64,000 nucleotides of DNA from positions 62,001-126,000 of the forward strand of contig NZ_JBALHR010000001.1 in NCBI RefSeq assembly GCF_036964905.1. The letters run 5' to 3'. The stretch is from Gemmobacter denitrificans. GTDB lineage: Bacteria > Pseudomonadota > Alphaproteobacteria > Rhodobacterales > Rhodobacteraceae. The notes beneath the pieces are model-generated. The model had not been told where the DNA came from, searched no databases, and saw only the letters and a list, made by a program, of their open reading frames with translations. A program made the position numbers and the translations under genes. This document shows positions 52,757 to 61,313 of the stretch, piece after piece (the first letter of the stretch is position 1; each line of letters starts with the position of its first letter).

Positions 52757-54652
52757 TCAAAGATGATCATGCGGGTCAAACAGGCCGTGCGAAGTCTTGT
52801 CCCACCAGAACGGGGCCTTGACCATTTCCCAGACGGCCTTGTAGGCCGCTAGCGCACCCAGCGGAAAATAGAAATGCAGAACCAATGCCCAGACTGGGTT
52901 GATCCGGTTGGGCGACTGCCGCATTGCCGCGAGGGTGACGGCCAGCAGCACTGCCTCGGTAAAAAGAAAGGTGCCTGACAGGGCAATACCCATGAGCGGG
53001 GGCAGCGCGTCAGCCACCGGGTGGGGCAGGCCGAGAGGCACGGCCCAGAAAGTCCAAAGCACGGGAGCCAGCAGGAACTGCGACAGGGTGGTCAGGAAAA
53101 ACACCTGAAAGCCCGCAAACTTCCACCATCCCAATTGCCGCAGCAGCAGGCCAGGGCGGCGCATATGCACGGCATAGGTCATCATGTACCCCTTGAGCCA
53201 GCGCGATCGTTGCTTGATCCAGGGTACAGCCCGGCAGTTGGACTCCTCAAAGGTGGTGGTGTCGATCAATTCGGTCCGAAAGCCATGCCGGGCCAGCCGC
53301 ATCCCCAGATCGGCATCTTCGGTCACATTCCACGCGTCCCATGCCCCCAGCGATTCCAACGCTCCGCGCCGGAAGAACAGCGTGGTGCCGCCCAGCGGGA
53401 TGGGCAGCCCCAGGCGTTCCAGTCCTGGCAGGATGATGCGGAACCAGGCCGCATATTCCATGGTGAAGCAGCGGCTGAGCCAGTTTGTATGTGCATTGTA
53501 GAAATCCAGCACGCCTTGCAGGCAGGCCACCTCGGGGCCGCGATTGTGGAAGCGCTGGACCACGCGTCGGATCTGGTCGGGCTCAGGGGCGTCTTCGGCA
53601 TCATAGACCCCGATGATGCTGCCGCGACAACAATCCAATGCGTGGTTCAGCGCCCGCGGCTTGGTCTTCAATCGCCCGTCGGGGACAACCACAATCCGCA
53701 TCCAGGGTGGCAATTCCGCCTGTTGCAGGGCGCTGCGGGTCATCTCGTCCTCTTCTTCGACGACAAGAAGAATATCGAGCAATTCGCGCGGGTGATCGAG
53801 CCGGGACAAGCGACGCACCAGTCGCGGCGCAATGGTGCTTTCGTGATAGAGCGCCACCATGATCGAAACGACAGGCTGGCGTTGCACAGGTTCATGGTCG
53901 GGTTCGGGGGGCGGGCGATGCAGGGCTGCGAAAGCGGCCGCAGTTTTCAGAACAGTGGCCAGAAACAATGTACCGACAGCCCAGATGACCAGCACCCAAA
54001 GCAGACTGAGCGGCGCAAGCCAGAGCCAGATCGCCAGAAACGCGACGCCGAAGCGAAGCCAGTTGCGCTGTGTGTCGCTGCCCCAGCCACGGCAGCTTTC
54101 CTCGGCGGGCACACTGGTCAGCGCGCGCCGGTCCATCTCGGGGCCGCGCATGGCAAGGATGGCCGCCTCGATCTGGCCCAAAGGGGCCAGAGCCATCGAA
54201 ACCTGACCGAATACCGAAATCAGGCCGGCACGATGCCGTTTGAAATCCTCGGGATGTGCGGTGACGACCACGGTCACATTGCCAATCTGTCGCCACGGCA
54301 GCAGACCGTCTCGCAGGGCGGTGGCTGTTCCCAATTTGTCAATCAATCGTGGGTCCGGGGGATCCTGTTGCAGATCGACGATCTGCGCGGTCCATTGTCG
54401 CGCCAGCGCCCTGAACAGCGCAATTTCGCTGATCATGCCGCGTGAAAGCAGGATGTCTACCAGCCGCCCCCGCTGCTGGGCATGCAGAGCCAAGGCCTGC
54501 ACAAGATCGTCGGGCGCAACCAGACCATCGCGCACCAATTGAATGCCAAGGGTTTCGGCGTTTGGCCCGCCCGGTGCCCAAGGCTTGGAAACCCCAAAGG
54601 GCTGCATCGGCGGTGTGAGGTCCGGAAGCAGGCCTTGGCGTTGCAGCGTCAT
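52757..54652 (-). CDS. glycosyltransferase family 2 with N-terminal MshEN/GspE-N domain (NfrB-like)
   Basis: 631 residues from the ATG at 54652; an in-frame ATG 27 bases earlier has no ribosome site. Residues about 33-90 contain two consecutive copies of the MshEN motif (LGIQLVRDGLVAPDDLVQAL and GRLVDILLSRGMISEIALFR, 6 bases of protein apart), the fold that binds c-di-GMP. Two helices near 203-245 precede a processive GT2 domain: VVEEEDE (299-303), YDAEDAPEP, TEDADLG (444-450) and QRSRWLKGY (481-489). At least three C-terminal helices follow. It would polymerise and export a polysaccharide, switched by c-di-GMP. A perfect CtrA box lies 41 bases upstream. Confidence 0.85.
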   Translation of the reverse strand: MTLQRQGLLPDLTPPMQPFGVSKPWAPGGPNAETLGIQLVRDGLVAPDDLVQALALHAQQRGRLVDILLSRGMISEIALFRALARQWTAQIVDLQQDPPDPRLIDKLGTATALRDGLLPWRQIGNVTVVVTAHPEDFKRHRAGLISVFGQVSMALAPLGQIEAAILAMRGPEMDRRALTSVPAEESCRGWGSDTQRNWLRFGVAFLAIWLWLAPLSLLWVLVIWAVGTLFLATVLKTAAAFAALHRPPPEPDHEPVQRQPVVSIMVALYHESTIAPRLVRRLSRLDHPRELLDILLVVEEEDEMTRSALQQAELPPWMRIVVVPDGRLKTKPRALNHALDCCRGSIIGVYDAEDAPEPDQIRRVVQRFHNRGPEVACLQGVLDFYNAHTNWLSRCFTMEYAAWFRIILPGLERLGLPIPLGGTTLFFRRGALESLGAWDAWNVTEDADLGMRLARHGFRTELIDTTTFEESNCRAVPWIKQRSRWLKGYMMTYAVHMRRPGLLLRQLGWWKFAGFQVFFLTTLSQFLLAPVLWTFWAVPLGLPHPVADALPPLMGIALSGTFLFTEAVLLAVTLAAMRQSPNRINPVWALVLHFYFPLGALAAYKAVWEMVKAPFWWDKTSHGLFDPHDHL

Positions 54653-54692
54653 GGGGTTTCTCTTGCGACACACAAGCATCGCAGAGAAAAGG

Positions 54693-54708
54693 TTAATGAA
54701 TGGTTAAC
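54693..54708 (-). promoter_or_regulatory. perfect CtrA-type binding site upstream of the MshEN glycosyltransferase
   Basis: TTAA-TGAATGG-TTAAC matches the full CtrA consensus TTAA-N7-TTAA(C), and read on the minus strand it gives TTAA-CCATTCA-TTAAC as well. It is 41-56 bases upstream of the glycosyltransferase ATG (54652), so a role in that promoter fits. It is the only such box I noticed in the intergenic regions. Confidence 0.6.
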
Positions 54709-54751
54709 GCGAGCGAGTGATCTGCGGCGTATTCAACTGAAATGCCGGATA

Positions 54752-55906
54752 TCAGCCCGCACGACGTTCCTGCATCGCCTTGGCGAAACGGTCGAACAGA
54801 TAGAAACTGTCCTGCGGTCCGGGGCTGGCTTCGGGGTGATGCTGCACCGAGAAAACCGGCTTGCCTTCAATCGCGATGCCGCAATTGGTGCCATCAAACA
54901 GCGAGACATGGGTTTCAATCACCCCTGCCGGCAGGGTCTGGGCATCGACCGTGAAGCCGTGGTTCATCGAGGTGATTTCCACCTTGCCGGTTTGCACTTC
55001 CTTGACCGGATGGTTGGCTCCATGGTGGCCATGGCCCATCTTGACAGTCTTGGCCCCAAGCGCCAGCGCCAGCATCTGGTGGCCAAGGCAGATGCCAAAG
55101 ACCGGCAGGTCACGCGCCAGCACGCCCTGGATCATCGGAACTGCATAGACGCCGGTCGCCGCCGGATCGCCGGGGCCATTCGACAGGAAGACCCCTTCGG
55201 GGTTATGGGCCAGCACCTCTTCGGCGGTGGCTGTTGCGGGCAATACGATCACCTCGCAGCCTACTGATGCCAGACAGCGCAGGATATTGCGCTTTGCGCC
55301 ATAATCCACCGCCACCACCTTCAGACCGGGGCCTTCGCGGCGGGTATAGCCGTCCGGCCAGGCCCAACGCTGTTCATCCCAGACATAGGATTGGGTACAG
55401 GATACACCCTTTGCCAGATCAAGCCCGACCAGCCCTTTCCAGGCCCGCGCCTTGGCGACGAGCGCCGCGATGTCAAACTGGCCCTCGGGGTTGAAGGCCA
55501 GCGCCACATGCGGTGCGCCCTGCTGGCGGATCGCCCGGGTCAGGCGGCGGGTGTCGATGCCACCAATACCGATCCGTCCCTTTGCCGCCATCCATTGCTG
55601 CAGGTCCGACGTCGCGCGCCAGTTGGACGGCTCTGTCGGGTCCCATTTCACCACCATGCCTGCCGCAACGGGATCGGCCGTTTCGTCATCTTCTGCCGTC
55701 ACCCCGGTATTGCCGATATGGGGAAAGGTGAAAGTCACGACTTGCCCGGCATAGGAAGGATCGGTCATGATCTCCTGATAGCCGGTCATTGCGGTGTTGA
55801 AGACCAGTTCCGCCACCGTTTCACCCGGGGTGCCGAATCCTTTGCCGTAGAAGATCGTTCCGTCTGCAAGGGCAAGGCAGGCGGTGGGTGCGGTCTGGCT
55901 GGGCAT
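54752..55906 (-). CDS. carA: carbamoyl-phosphate synthase small subunit
   Basis: 384 residues; CCGGAGAGTC precedes the ATG. N-terminal CarA domain with ALADGTIFYGKGFG and TGYQEIMTDPSYAGQ. The C-terminal class I glutaminase carries SNGPGDPAA, PVFGICLGHQML (catalytic Cys) and SVQHHPEASPGP (His/Glu). It supplies ammonia to CarB for arginine and pyrimidine synthesis; carB is not in the window. Read toward the glycosyltransferase, 100 bases apart, with no terminator seen between. Confidence 0.96.
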   Translation of the reverse strand: MPSQTAPTACLALADGTIFYGKGFGTPGETVAELVFNTAMTGYQEIMTDPSYAGQVVTFTFPHIGNTGVTAEDDETADPVAAGMVVKWDPTEPSNWRATSDLQQWMAAKGRIGIGGIDTRRLTRAIRQQGAPHVALAFNPEGQFDIAALVAKARAWKGLVGLDLAKGVSCTQSYVWDEQRWAWPDGYTRREGPGLKVVAVDYGAKRNILRCLASVGCEVIVLPATATAEEVLAHNPEGVFLSNGPGDPAATGVYAVPMIQGVLARDLPVFGICLGHQMLALALGAKTVKMGHGHHGANHPVKEVQTGKVEITSMNHGFTVDAQTLPAGVIETHVSLFDGTNCGIAIEGKPVFSVQHHPEASPGPQDSFYLFDRFAKAMQERRAG

Positions 55907-55994
55907 GGCGACTCTCCGGATAAACGGCTGGGAACCTACGGGCAGGGCGATCCATGGTCAAGGGCGCATCGGTCGACAAAGGGTAAATTAAATA

Positions 55995-56006
55995 ATCGTG
56001 CACGAT
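55995..56006. promoter_or_regulatory. palindrome in the carA-yqeY divergent promoter region
   Basis: ATCGTGCACGAT is a 12-bp perfect palindrome next to an A/T-rich stretch (TAAATTAAATA) that probably holds the carA promoter. About 90 bases from each start. Candidate operator, regulator unknown. Confidence 0.4.
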
Positions 56007-56094
56007 CAATGGCTTGCCTTGGCCGTTCACAGTTGTCACGCCTGCAGCCAGCCTGTATCCTCACAATCTGGCGAAACCGATGGATGACATGACC

Positions 56095-56553
56095 ATGAGC
56101 TTGCGTGAGCAGCTGCAAACGGCGCTGAAAGAAGCGATGAAGGCCAAGGAGGCGGATCGCCTCTCCACCCTGCGCCTGATCAACGCCGCAATCAAGGATC
56201 GCGAGATCGCGCTGCGCGGCGAGTCCGAGGCGGGCGAAGTGGATGATACCGCGATCACCGCGATCCTGGGCAAGATGGTGAAGCAGCGGCAGGAAAGTGC
56301 CCGCGCCTATGAAGAAGGCGGGCGGCTGGAACTGGCGGAAAAGGAAATGGCGGAAATCGGGGTGATTTCCGAATTTCTGCCACGTCAGCTGGAGGCCGGT
56401 GAAGTGGGGGCTGCGATTGACGCGGCGATTGACGCGGCCGGGGCGACCAGCATTCGCGACATGGGCAAGGTGATGGCCGTTCTGAAGGCCAAATATACCG
56501 GCCAGATGGATTTCGGCGCGGTGGGTCCGATGGTGAAGGACAAGCTGGCCTGA
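56095..56553 (+). CDS. yqeY: GatB/YqeY domain protein
   Basis: 152 residues from the ATG at 56095; ATGs at 56080 and 56089 are also in frame. SLREQLQTALKEAMKAKEAD then RLSTLRLINAAIKDREI, and EKEMAEIGVISEFLPRQL are family blocks. It resembles the tail of GatB, the tRNA-dependent amidotransferase subunit. The free-standing role is not settled. Divergent from carA, as in many alphaproteobacteria. Confidence 0.9.
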   Translation: MSLREQLQTALKEAMKAKEADRLSTLRLINAAIKDREIALRGESEAGEVDDTAITAILGKMVKQRQESARAYEEGGRLELAEKEMAEIGVISEFLPRQLEAGEVGAAIDAAIDAAGATSIRDMGKVMAVLKAKYTGQMDFGAVGPMVKDKLA

Positions 56554-56564
56554 CAGATCGGGGC

Positions 56565-57188
56565 ATCATTCGGGCGAGCTGGCATGTATCGCGGCTGCAA
56601 TCCGGGCCGGTTTGCATCTGGCCCGATGGCTGTCGCGATGTGATCTGGGTGCAGATGCCCGGTGTCGCCCCGTTCTGGAAGCTTTCCACGCTCGATCCGC
56701 AGCGGCGGGTGTTGACAGGCGCGGCAGGGGCCGCGCTGATCGGGCATCGGCTGGCACCCGGCGCGCAGGTGCCTGACGATCTGTTCCATCAGTTGAAGGC
56801 GGATGATCCCGAAGCCGGGCAGGCGGCTGTGGCGGCGCTATGTCATGTGCCCGCCCCGGTAGAGGATCTGCTGGTCGAGGCACGGCAGTACCCGGCGGTC
56901 GGGGTTACGGGCCTTGCACGACGATTGGGGGTCAGCCCGCGCAGCCTGCAGCGGATGGCGCGACACCTGACCGGCCAGCCGCCGCTGTTCTGGCTGCGGC
57001 TGATCCGGTTGCGGCAGGCGCTTTCCCTTGCGCGGCAAGGCATCCCGCTGGTCGAGGCGGCGGTGGATGCCGGGTTTGCCGATCAGGCCCATTTCACCCG
57101 GGAGGCGCGCCAGTTTCATGCCGCCACGCCCGCCCGGTTGTTGGCCGATGCCAGGGCCATGGACGCCATTCTTGCGCCCGGACTTTAG
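56565..57188 (+). CDS. AraC-family transcriptional regulator, start codon irregular
   Basis: The C-terminal HTH is clear: VGVTGLARRLGVSPRSLQRM and then VEAAVDAGFADQAHFTREAR. An N-terminal sensor-like part begins SGPVCIWPDGCRDVIWV, a conserved pattern in a group of short AraC proteins. The first normal start (GTG at 56640) falls inside this block. Conserved-looking codons run up to ATC-ATT at 56565-56570 (GGGG just upstream), where a family-like M-I-R-A-S-W-H would fit if ATC were ATG. No ATG, GTG or TTG lies in frame between the stop at 56430 and 56640. Regulated genes unknown. Confidence 0.7.
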   Translation: MIRASWHVSRLQSGPVCIWPDGCRDVIWVQMPGVAPFWKLSTLDPQRRVLTGAAGAALIGHRLAPGAQVPDDLFHQLKADDPEAGQAAVAALCHVPAPVEDLLVEARQYPAVGVTGLARRLGVSPRSLQRMARHLTGQPPLFWLRLIRLRQALSLARQGIPLVEAAVDAGFADQAHFTREARQFHAATPARLLADARAMDAILAPGL

Positions 57189-57194
57189 GCCGGA

Positions 57195-57575
57195 TCAGCC
57201 GACTGCGGTGCAGATTTCGACCATGGTGCCGTCCGGTGTGCGCACATAGGCGGTGGTCTGGCCCCAATCCATCTGTTCGACCCCCTGCACCAGTTCGGCC
57301 CCGGCGGCCAGAGCGCGGTCCAGCGCCGCCTGCACATCATCGGTTTCAAAGGCAATTTCAAAGGCGGGCAGGGCGGACGGTTCGGTTGCAACCTTCTTGC
57401 CCAATTGTCCCATCAGCGCGATGGAACAGAAGCTGAGTTTGGTTTCGCCGGTCTGCAATTCGCCGAAATCGCCCGAGTCGTGCAGAAATCCCTGCGTCTG
57501 GCCAAAGGCACGGGCATAGAAATCCAGCGTGGCGCGCACGTCCTGCACATAAAGAATGGTATAGCGGAAGATCAT
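57195..57575 (-). CDS. VOC family protein (glyoxalase/bleomycin-resistance fold)
   Basis: 126 residues from the ATG at 57575 with CAGGAG upstream. FRYTILYVQDVRATLDFYARAF opens the first beta-alpha-beta module. The second, AFEIAFETDDVQAALDRALA, ends in VRTPDGTMVEICT, with the usual Glu metal ligand. Enzymatic role unknown. Downstream of DUF2244 on the same strand and convergent with the AraC gene. Confidence 0.87.
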   Translation of the reverse strand: MIFRYTILYVQDVRATLDFYARAFGQTQGFLHDSGDFGELQTGETKLSFCSIALMGQLGKKVATEPSALPAFEIAFETDDVQAALDRALAAGAELVQGVEQMDWGQTTAYVRTPDGTMVEICTAVG

Positions 57576-57661
57576 CGTCAGGCTCCTGTCTGATGGTCTT
57601 GCCATATGGGCCGAATTGCGCGCCGCTGTATTGAAGAAACGCGCCAGAAGCCCCCTGACAC

Positions 57662-58159
57662 TCAGCGCCGGGTCGCCAGCCGCAAGGTCAGGTCGCGTGC
57701 CAATGCCTGCCGTTCCTCGGGGGTCAGGAAGGCGCCAAGCTCCACCTCGCGTGGGCCGCCCTGCAGCGTCAGATAGTGCGGCACCGGCCCGCCGGTCGTA
57801 TGCAGCGCGATACGCACCCAATAGGGATTTGCCTCCCACTCCCTGCGGGTGCCGCGTGGGCCGTGGCGCGTCAGGGTAATGCGGCTGTCGGTCAGCTGCA
57901 GGTCTTCCAGAATTTCGCCATCACGATAGGATCGCTGCAAGGCCCACCACAGGAAGGCAATGGCCAGGCAAAGAAAGGGCAGCAGCCCCCAAAGCACGGG
58001 CGAGCCGATCACCGTCAGCAATGGGACTGCGATCAGGGCAGCCGTTCCGCCCACAAACCAGACAAAGCCCCTGCGCGGCAAGGACCGGTAGGGCCAAAGG
58101 TGAAGGCGGTCACCTTCTGAGGAGGAAGGAAGCCATTCATAGGGCATGGGCGAAATCAT
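57662..58159 (-). CDS. DUF2244 family membrane protein
   Basis: 165 residues from the ATG at 58159 (58147 is also possible). PYRSLPRRGFVWFVGG leads into two membrane helices (about 33-48 and 52-70). The soluble end has ANPYWVRIALHTTGGPVPHYL and the closing LTPEERQALARDL. Conserved in alphaproteobacteria, often near cytochrome oxidase or endonuclease III genes, but neither is here. Function unknown. Confidence 0.87.
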   Translation of the reverse strand: MISPMPYEWLPSSSEGDRLHLWPYRSLPRRGFVWFVGGTAALIAVPLLTVIGSPVLWGLLPFLCLAIAFLWWALQRSYRDGEILEDLQLTDSRITLTRHGPRGTRREWEANPYWVRIALHTTGGPVPHYLTLQGGPREVELGAFLTPEERQALARDLTLRLATRR

Positions 58160-58244
58160 ATGTCCGGCGCGACAAAAGAAAAGGGGGTTGAACCGGCAAT
58201 GGGTGGCTGCAATGCTGCAACATCAGCCTCAGAAAGGATGCCCT

Positions 58245-58547
58245 ATGCCCAAGCGTGCCCTCGCAGTCTTGGCCCTGATTGCGGCGCAGCCCGCGTTGGC
58301 GGCGCTTTCGCCTTATTACGACAGCGCCGAAAAGATCACGGCGATCCTGGGTGATGCGGCCGTGGCCGATGCCGTCCGGCAGGCTCCGATCGGTGCGATC
58401 AGCAATTCGGGCACAACCAAGGACGGGCGCGATATCTGGACAGTGCGGGTGCAAGACTGCGATCTGACCGTGCATTTGACGGCGGTTCTGCCCCAAGGCC
58501 CAGGCAAGACCACCTATCTGGTGGAGCTTGCTGGCCCTTGTTCATAA
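58245..58547 (+). CDS. small secreted protein of unknown function
   Basis: 100 residues from the ATG at 58245 (AGAAAGGATG upstream). Signal peptide MPKRALAVLALIAAQPALAA. The mature part reads LSPYYDSAEKITAIL, then GTTKDGRDIWTVRVQDCDLT and ends ELAGPCS, with two cysteines. No family recognised. Divergent from DUF2244; ends before the convergent chemoreceptor. Confidence 0.8.
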   Translation: MPKRALAVLALIAAQPALAALSPYYDSAEKITAILGDAAVADAVRQAPIGAISNSGTTKDGRDIWTVRVQDCDLTVHLTAVLPQGPGKTTYLVELAGPCS

Positions 58548-58584
58548 GCGGCAATAGCCTTTAGGGCTTGGCCGTCGGACAGGT

Positions 58585-60159
58585 TCAGGCCACCCATTTC
58601 GGCATTCTTCCGCCCGATGCCCTGATCTGGAACCGGGACATCAGCCCTGCGAGACGACTTGCATCCGTATGCAGCGCCTTGCAGGCAGAGGTGGCTTCCT
58701 CGACCATCGCGGAGTTGCGCTGCGTGGCCTGATCCAGTTCGCGCATTCCGGTGTTGATCTCGTTCAGGCCATTGGCCTGTTCCATTGCGCCCTGCGAGAT
58801 GTTTGTCACCAGACCCGAGATTTCATTGACCCTGTGAACGATCTGGCCAATCGATTCCCCGGCATTCCGGACCAGCAGGACGCCCTTGTCCACTTGCTGG
58901 GTGCTGTCACTGATAAGCTGTTTGATCTCGGTCGCGGCATCGGCCGAGCGCTGTGCCAATCCCCGCACTTCGGTTGCGACGACGGCAAAGCCGCGACCGG
59001 CATCGCCTGCGCGCGCGGCTTCTACCCCGGCATTCAGGGCCAGCAGGTTGGTTTGGAAGGCAATTTCGTCGATCACATTGATGATCTGGGCAATTTTCTT
59101 GGCCGAGCTTTCGATTGCCTGCACCGCGACCACGGCGTTGCGGACAATGGCGCCGCTTTGTTCGGCTTCGGTACGGGCCTGCCCCATCACCTGTTCCACA
59201 TTCCGTGCCCCCTCTGCCGCGGACCGGACAGAGGCTGTCATCTCAGCAATGGCAGCGGCGGTTTCTTCCAGGGTTGCCGCCTGGCTTTCCGACCGACGGG
59301 ACATGTCTTCCGATGCCCGCGTCACGTCTTTTGCGGTGTCGTCGATCCCCATGGACGCGGCGACGACCTCGTTGATCGTTTCGTTCAGCGCGGCAACCGT
59401 GGCGTTGAAGGTTTCGCGCAATTGTTCATATTCCGCCGGGAAGTTCTGCGGAATTTCACAATTCAGATTGCCCCGTGCAAGCTCGGCCAGATGTTCACCA
59501 AACACGGCGACAACCTGTGCCGCATATCTCTGGTTTTCGATGGCTGTGGCCTCTGCGATGGAGGCGGCTTCGGCCTGGGCCTTGACAGCTTCTTGCTGCA
59601 GCAGCACTTCGGCGCGCGCTTCGCTTCGCAGCTTCATGCTGATCAGCAGAACACCGGTTTCCATCAGAACGATGACCGCGTGAAGCACCGTCCGCGCCAG
59701 GTTCGACAGCAGATCACCCCCCGGATAGACAAGGCTTGGTATCACGATGCTGAACGACAGATGGTGAACCGCCACAAGCGCCGTGGCAAAGAGCAATGCC
59801 ATCGGATTGCCCAGGGTTGAAACGATCGCCAATGCCGCGAAAAACAGCATATGCGTATCCATCTGCCACGGATGGCCCGTCAGCGATGCGGTGAACAAGA
59901 TGCAATGGGCCACGAAACAGAAGCTCAGCACATAGTCGCGCGTGTCGGGCTGCATGGATTTTGTCTGATCGGTCAGAACCCCAAGGCCAATACTGATGGC
60001 CGCGAAAATCCACCAGGTGGACAGATCATTCAGGATCAGCGCCGCCAAAGCGGGAACCGGGATCATCACCCATGAACAGACCTTCAGCGCGGCACTTTCA
60101 TTGCCGACGAATGACGTTCCTTCTGCCAACCATGACAGGTTGCTTTTCAACTGCTGCAT
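58585..60159 (-). CDS. methyl-accepting chemotaxis protein with multi-pass membrane N-terminus
   Basis: 524 residues. The first about 185 hold around five hydrophobic segments (for example VCSWVMIPVPALAALIL and MLFFAALAIVSTL) and no large periplasmic domain. A HAMP-like/coiled-coil linker leads to the signalling hairpin with IAFQTNLLALNAGVEAARAG and FAVVATEVRGLAQRSADAA. A multi-pass sensor suggests sensing in or at the membrane rather than a soluble ligand. Its start overlaps a small exported protein gene upstream. No che genes are in the window. Confidence 0.92.
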   Translation of the reverse strand: MQQLKSNLSWLAEGTSFVGNESAALKVCSWVMIPVPALAALILNDLSTWWIFAAISIGLGVLTDQTKSMQPDTRDYVLSFCFVAHCILFTASLTGHPWQMDTHMLFFAALAIVSTLGNPMALLFATALVAVHHLSFSIVIPSLVYPGGDLLSNLARTVLHAVIVLMETGVLLISMKLRSEARAEVLLQQEAVKAQAEAASIAEATAIENQRYAAQVVAVFGEHLAELARGNLNCEIPQNFPAEYEQLRETFNATVAALNETINEVVAASMGIDDTAKDVTRASEDMSRRSESQAATLEETAAAIAEMTASVRSAAEGARNVEQVMGQARTEAEQSGAIVRNAVVAVQAIESSAKKIAQIINVIDEIAFQTNLLALNAGVEAARAGDAGRGFAVVATEVRGLAQRSADAATEIKQLISDSTQQVDKGVLLVRNAGESIGQIVHRVNEISGLVTNISQGAMEQANGLNEINTGMRELDQATQRNSAMVEEATSACKALHTDASRLAGLMSRFQIRASGGRMPKWVA

Positions 60160-60443
60160 AATTCCAGAATCCTTTGCCCATTGACCACAAACCAGGCACC
60201 GTTTTCGTAGAGCCGGGTGACAGAGCCCTCGTCTCCCAACTTAACCAGAACACCGATCGGCGCGCGTTCCGGGCCGATTTCCTGGATGTGCGCATCCTGC
60301 GCGACTTGCGCGGCTGCCTTGCCCCAGGGCGCGGCGACCACGAGCGCAACCCCCCCTTCAGGCGGGGGCGCAGCGGCAAACAGCGCCAGAAGCGGCGAAA
60401 GAGCCACGGCCACCACCGAACTGCCCATCACAAATCCATTCAT
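60147..60443 (-). CDS. small exported/anchored protein overlapping the chemoreceptor gene
   Basis: 98 residues from the ATG at 60443 (GGAGAGGTC upstream). A hydrophobic N-terminus (VVAVALSPLLALFAA) is followed by PPPEGGVALVVAAPWG and a compact end GSVTRLYENGAWFVVNGQRI-LELCSS. Its last 13 bases overlap the chemoreceptor start, so the pair is translationally coupled. No family recognised. A periplasmic partner of the receptor is plausible. Confidence 0.75.
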   Translation of the reverse strand: MNGFVMGSSVVAVALSPLLALFAAAPPPEGGVALVVAAPWGKAAAQVAQDAHIQEIGPERAPIGVLVKLGDEGSVTRLYENGAWFVVNGQRILELCSS

Positions 60444-60638
60444 CGCGACCTCTCCACATCTGGCCTTATACGGAGGATTTCTTTCCCAATGCTTTCCGGG
60501 GATGAAATCAGGCGCGATCCCTGGGGCTTCGCTTCCGTAGCGGCATGTGTTGGCCCAATACGGGACGGCCGGGCCACACAAATGGGGCCGGATCATCAAG
60601 GCTGTGGGGGGCAGGCCTGTTCAGGCAGGTTATGGGCT

Positions 60639-61199
60639 TCAGCCCCGGGTCAGGGCGTCACTAAGATCGGCTTGCAGGCGCGTCACATCCGGCACGATGG
60701 AAAACAGCTGCCGCATCGTGGCATCGGCAAACCCTTCGGCGATAATGTGATCGAGAAGCCCGATCAGGGGCTGCCAATAGCCCTTCACATCCAGCAGGAA
60801 GATCGGTTTGCCATGCAGCCCGATCTGCGCCCAGGTCAGCACTTCGAAAAATTCGTCCAGCGATCCGGCACCGCCCGGCAGCACCACAATGGCATCGGAA
60901 TTCATGAACATGACCTTCTTGCGTTCATGCATGTCCTGCGTGATCACAAACTGGGTCAGGTCGCGCTTGCCGATTTCGCGCTGCATCAGATGAACGGGGA
61001 TCACCCCAAGGCTGGATGCACCGGCGGACATGGCACTGCGCGCCACTTCGCCCATCAGCCCGACATCCCCCGCCCCATAGACCAACCGCCATCCTTGGGA
61101 TGCGATCATCGCCCCGGTTTCGCGCGCTGCGGTCGCATGGGCAGGGTTGGTGCCGCTGCGCGCGCCACAGAAGACACAGATGGAATGGGTGAAGGACAT
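60639..61199 (-). CDS. LOG family protein (TIGR00730), nucleotide 5'-monophosphate phosphoribohydrolase
   Basis: 186 residues from the ATG at 61199. SICVFCGARSGTNP opens the Rossmann-like fold. The signature is VLPGGAGSLDEFFEVLTW, where the usual P-G-G-x-G-T has Ser. It would release the base from nucleoside monophosphates (cytokinin-type activation in plants and their bacteria). Divergent from the LysM gene. Confidence 0.9.
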   Translation of the reverse strand: MSFTHSICVFCGARSGTNPAHATAARETGAMIASQGWRLVYGAGDVGLMGEVARSAMSAGASSLGVIPVHLMQREIGKRDLTQFVITQDMHERKKVMFMNSDAIVVLPGGAGSLDEFFEVLTWAQIGLHGKPIFLLDVKGYWQPLIGLLDHIIAEGFADATMRQLFSIVPDVTRLQADLSDALTRG

Positions 61200-61313
61200 G
61201 GCGACCCCTGAAATCCTGTTTCTTGCCCTGAATCCTGTTGCTTTTTCAGGGTGTATCGGGGTTTCTGGGCAAAAGGAAGCGGCGCCGGACAAGAGCGTCG
61301 GGAAGGGGATGTG

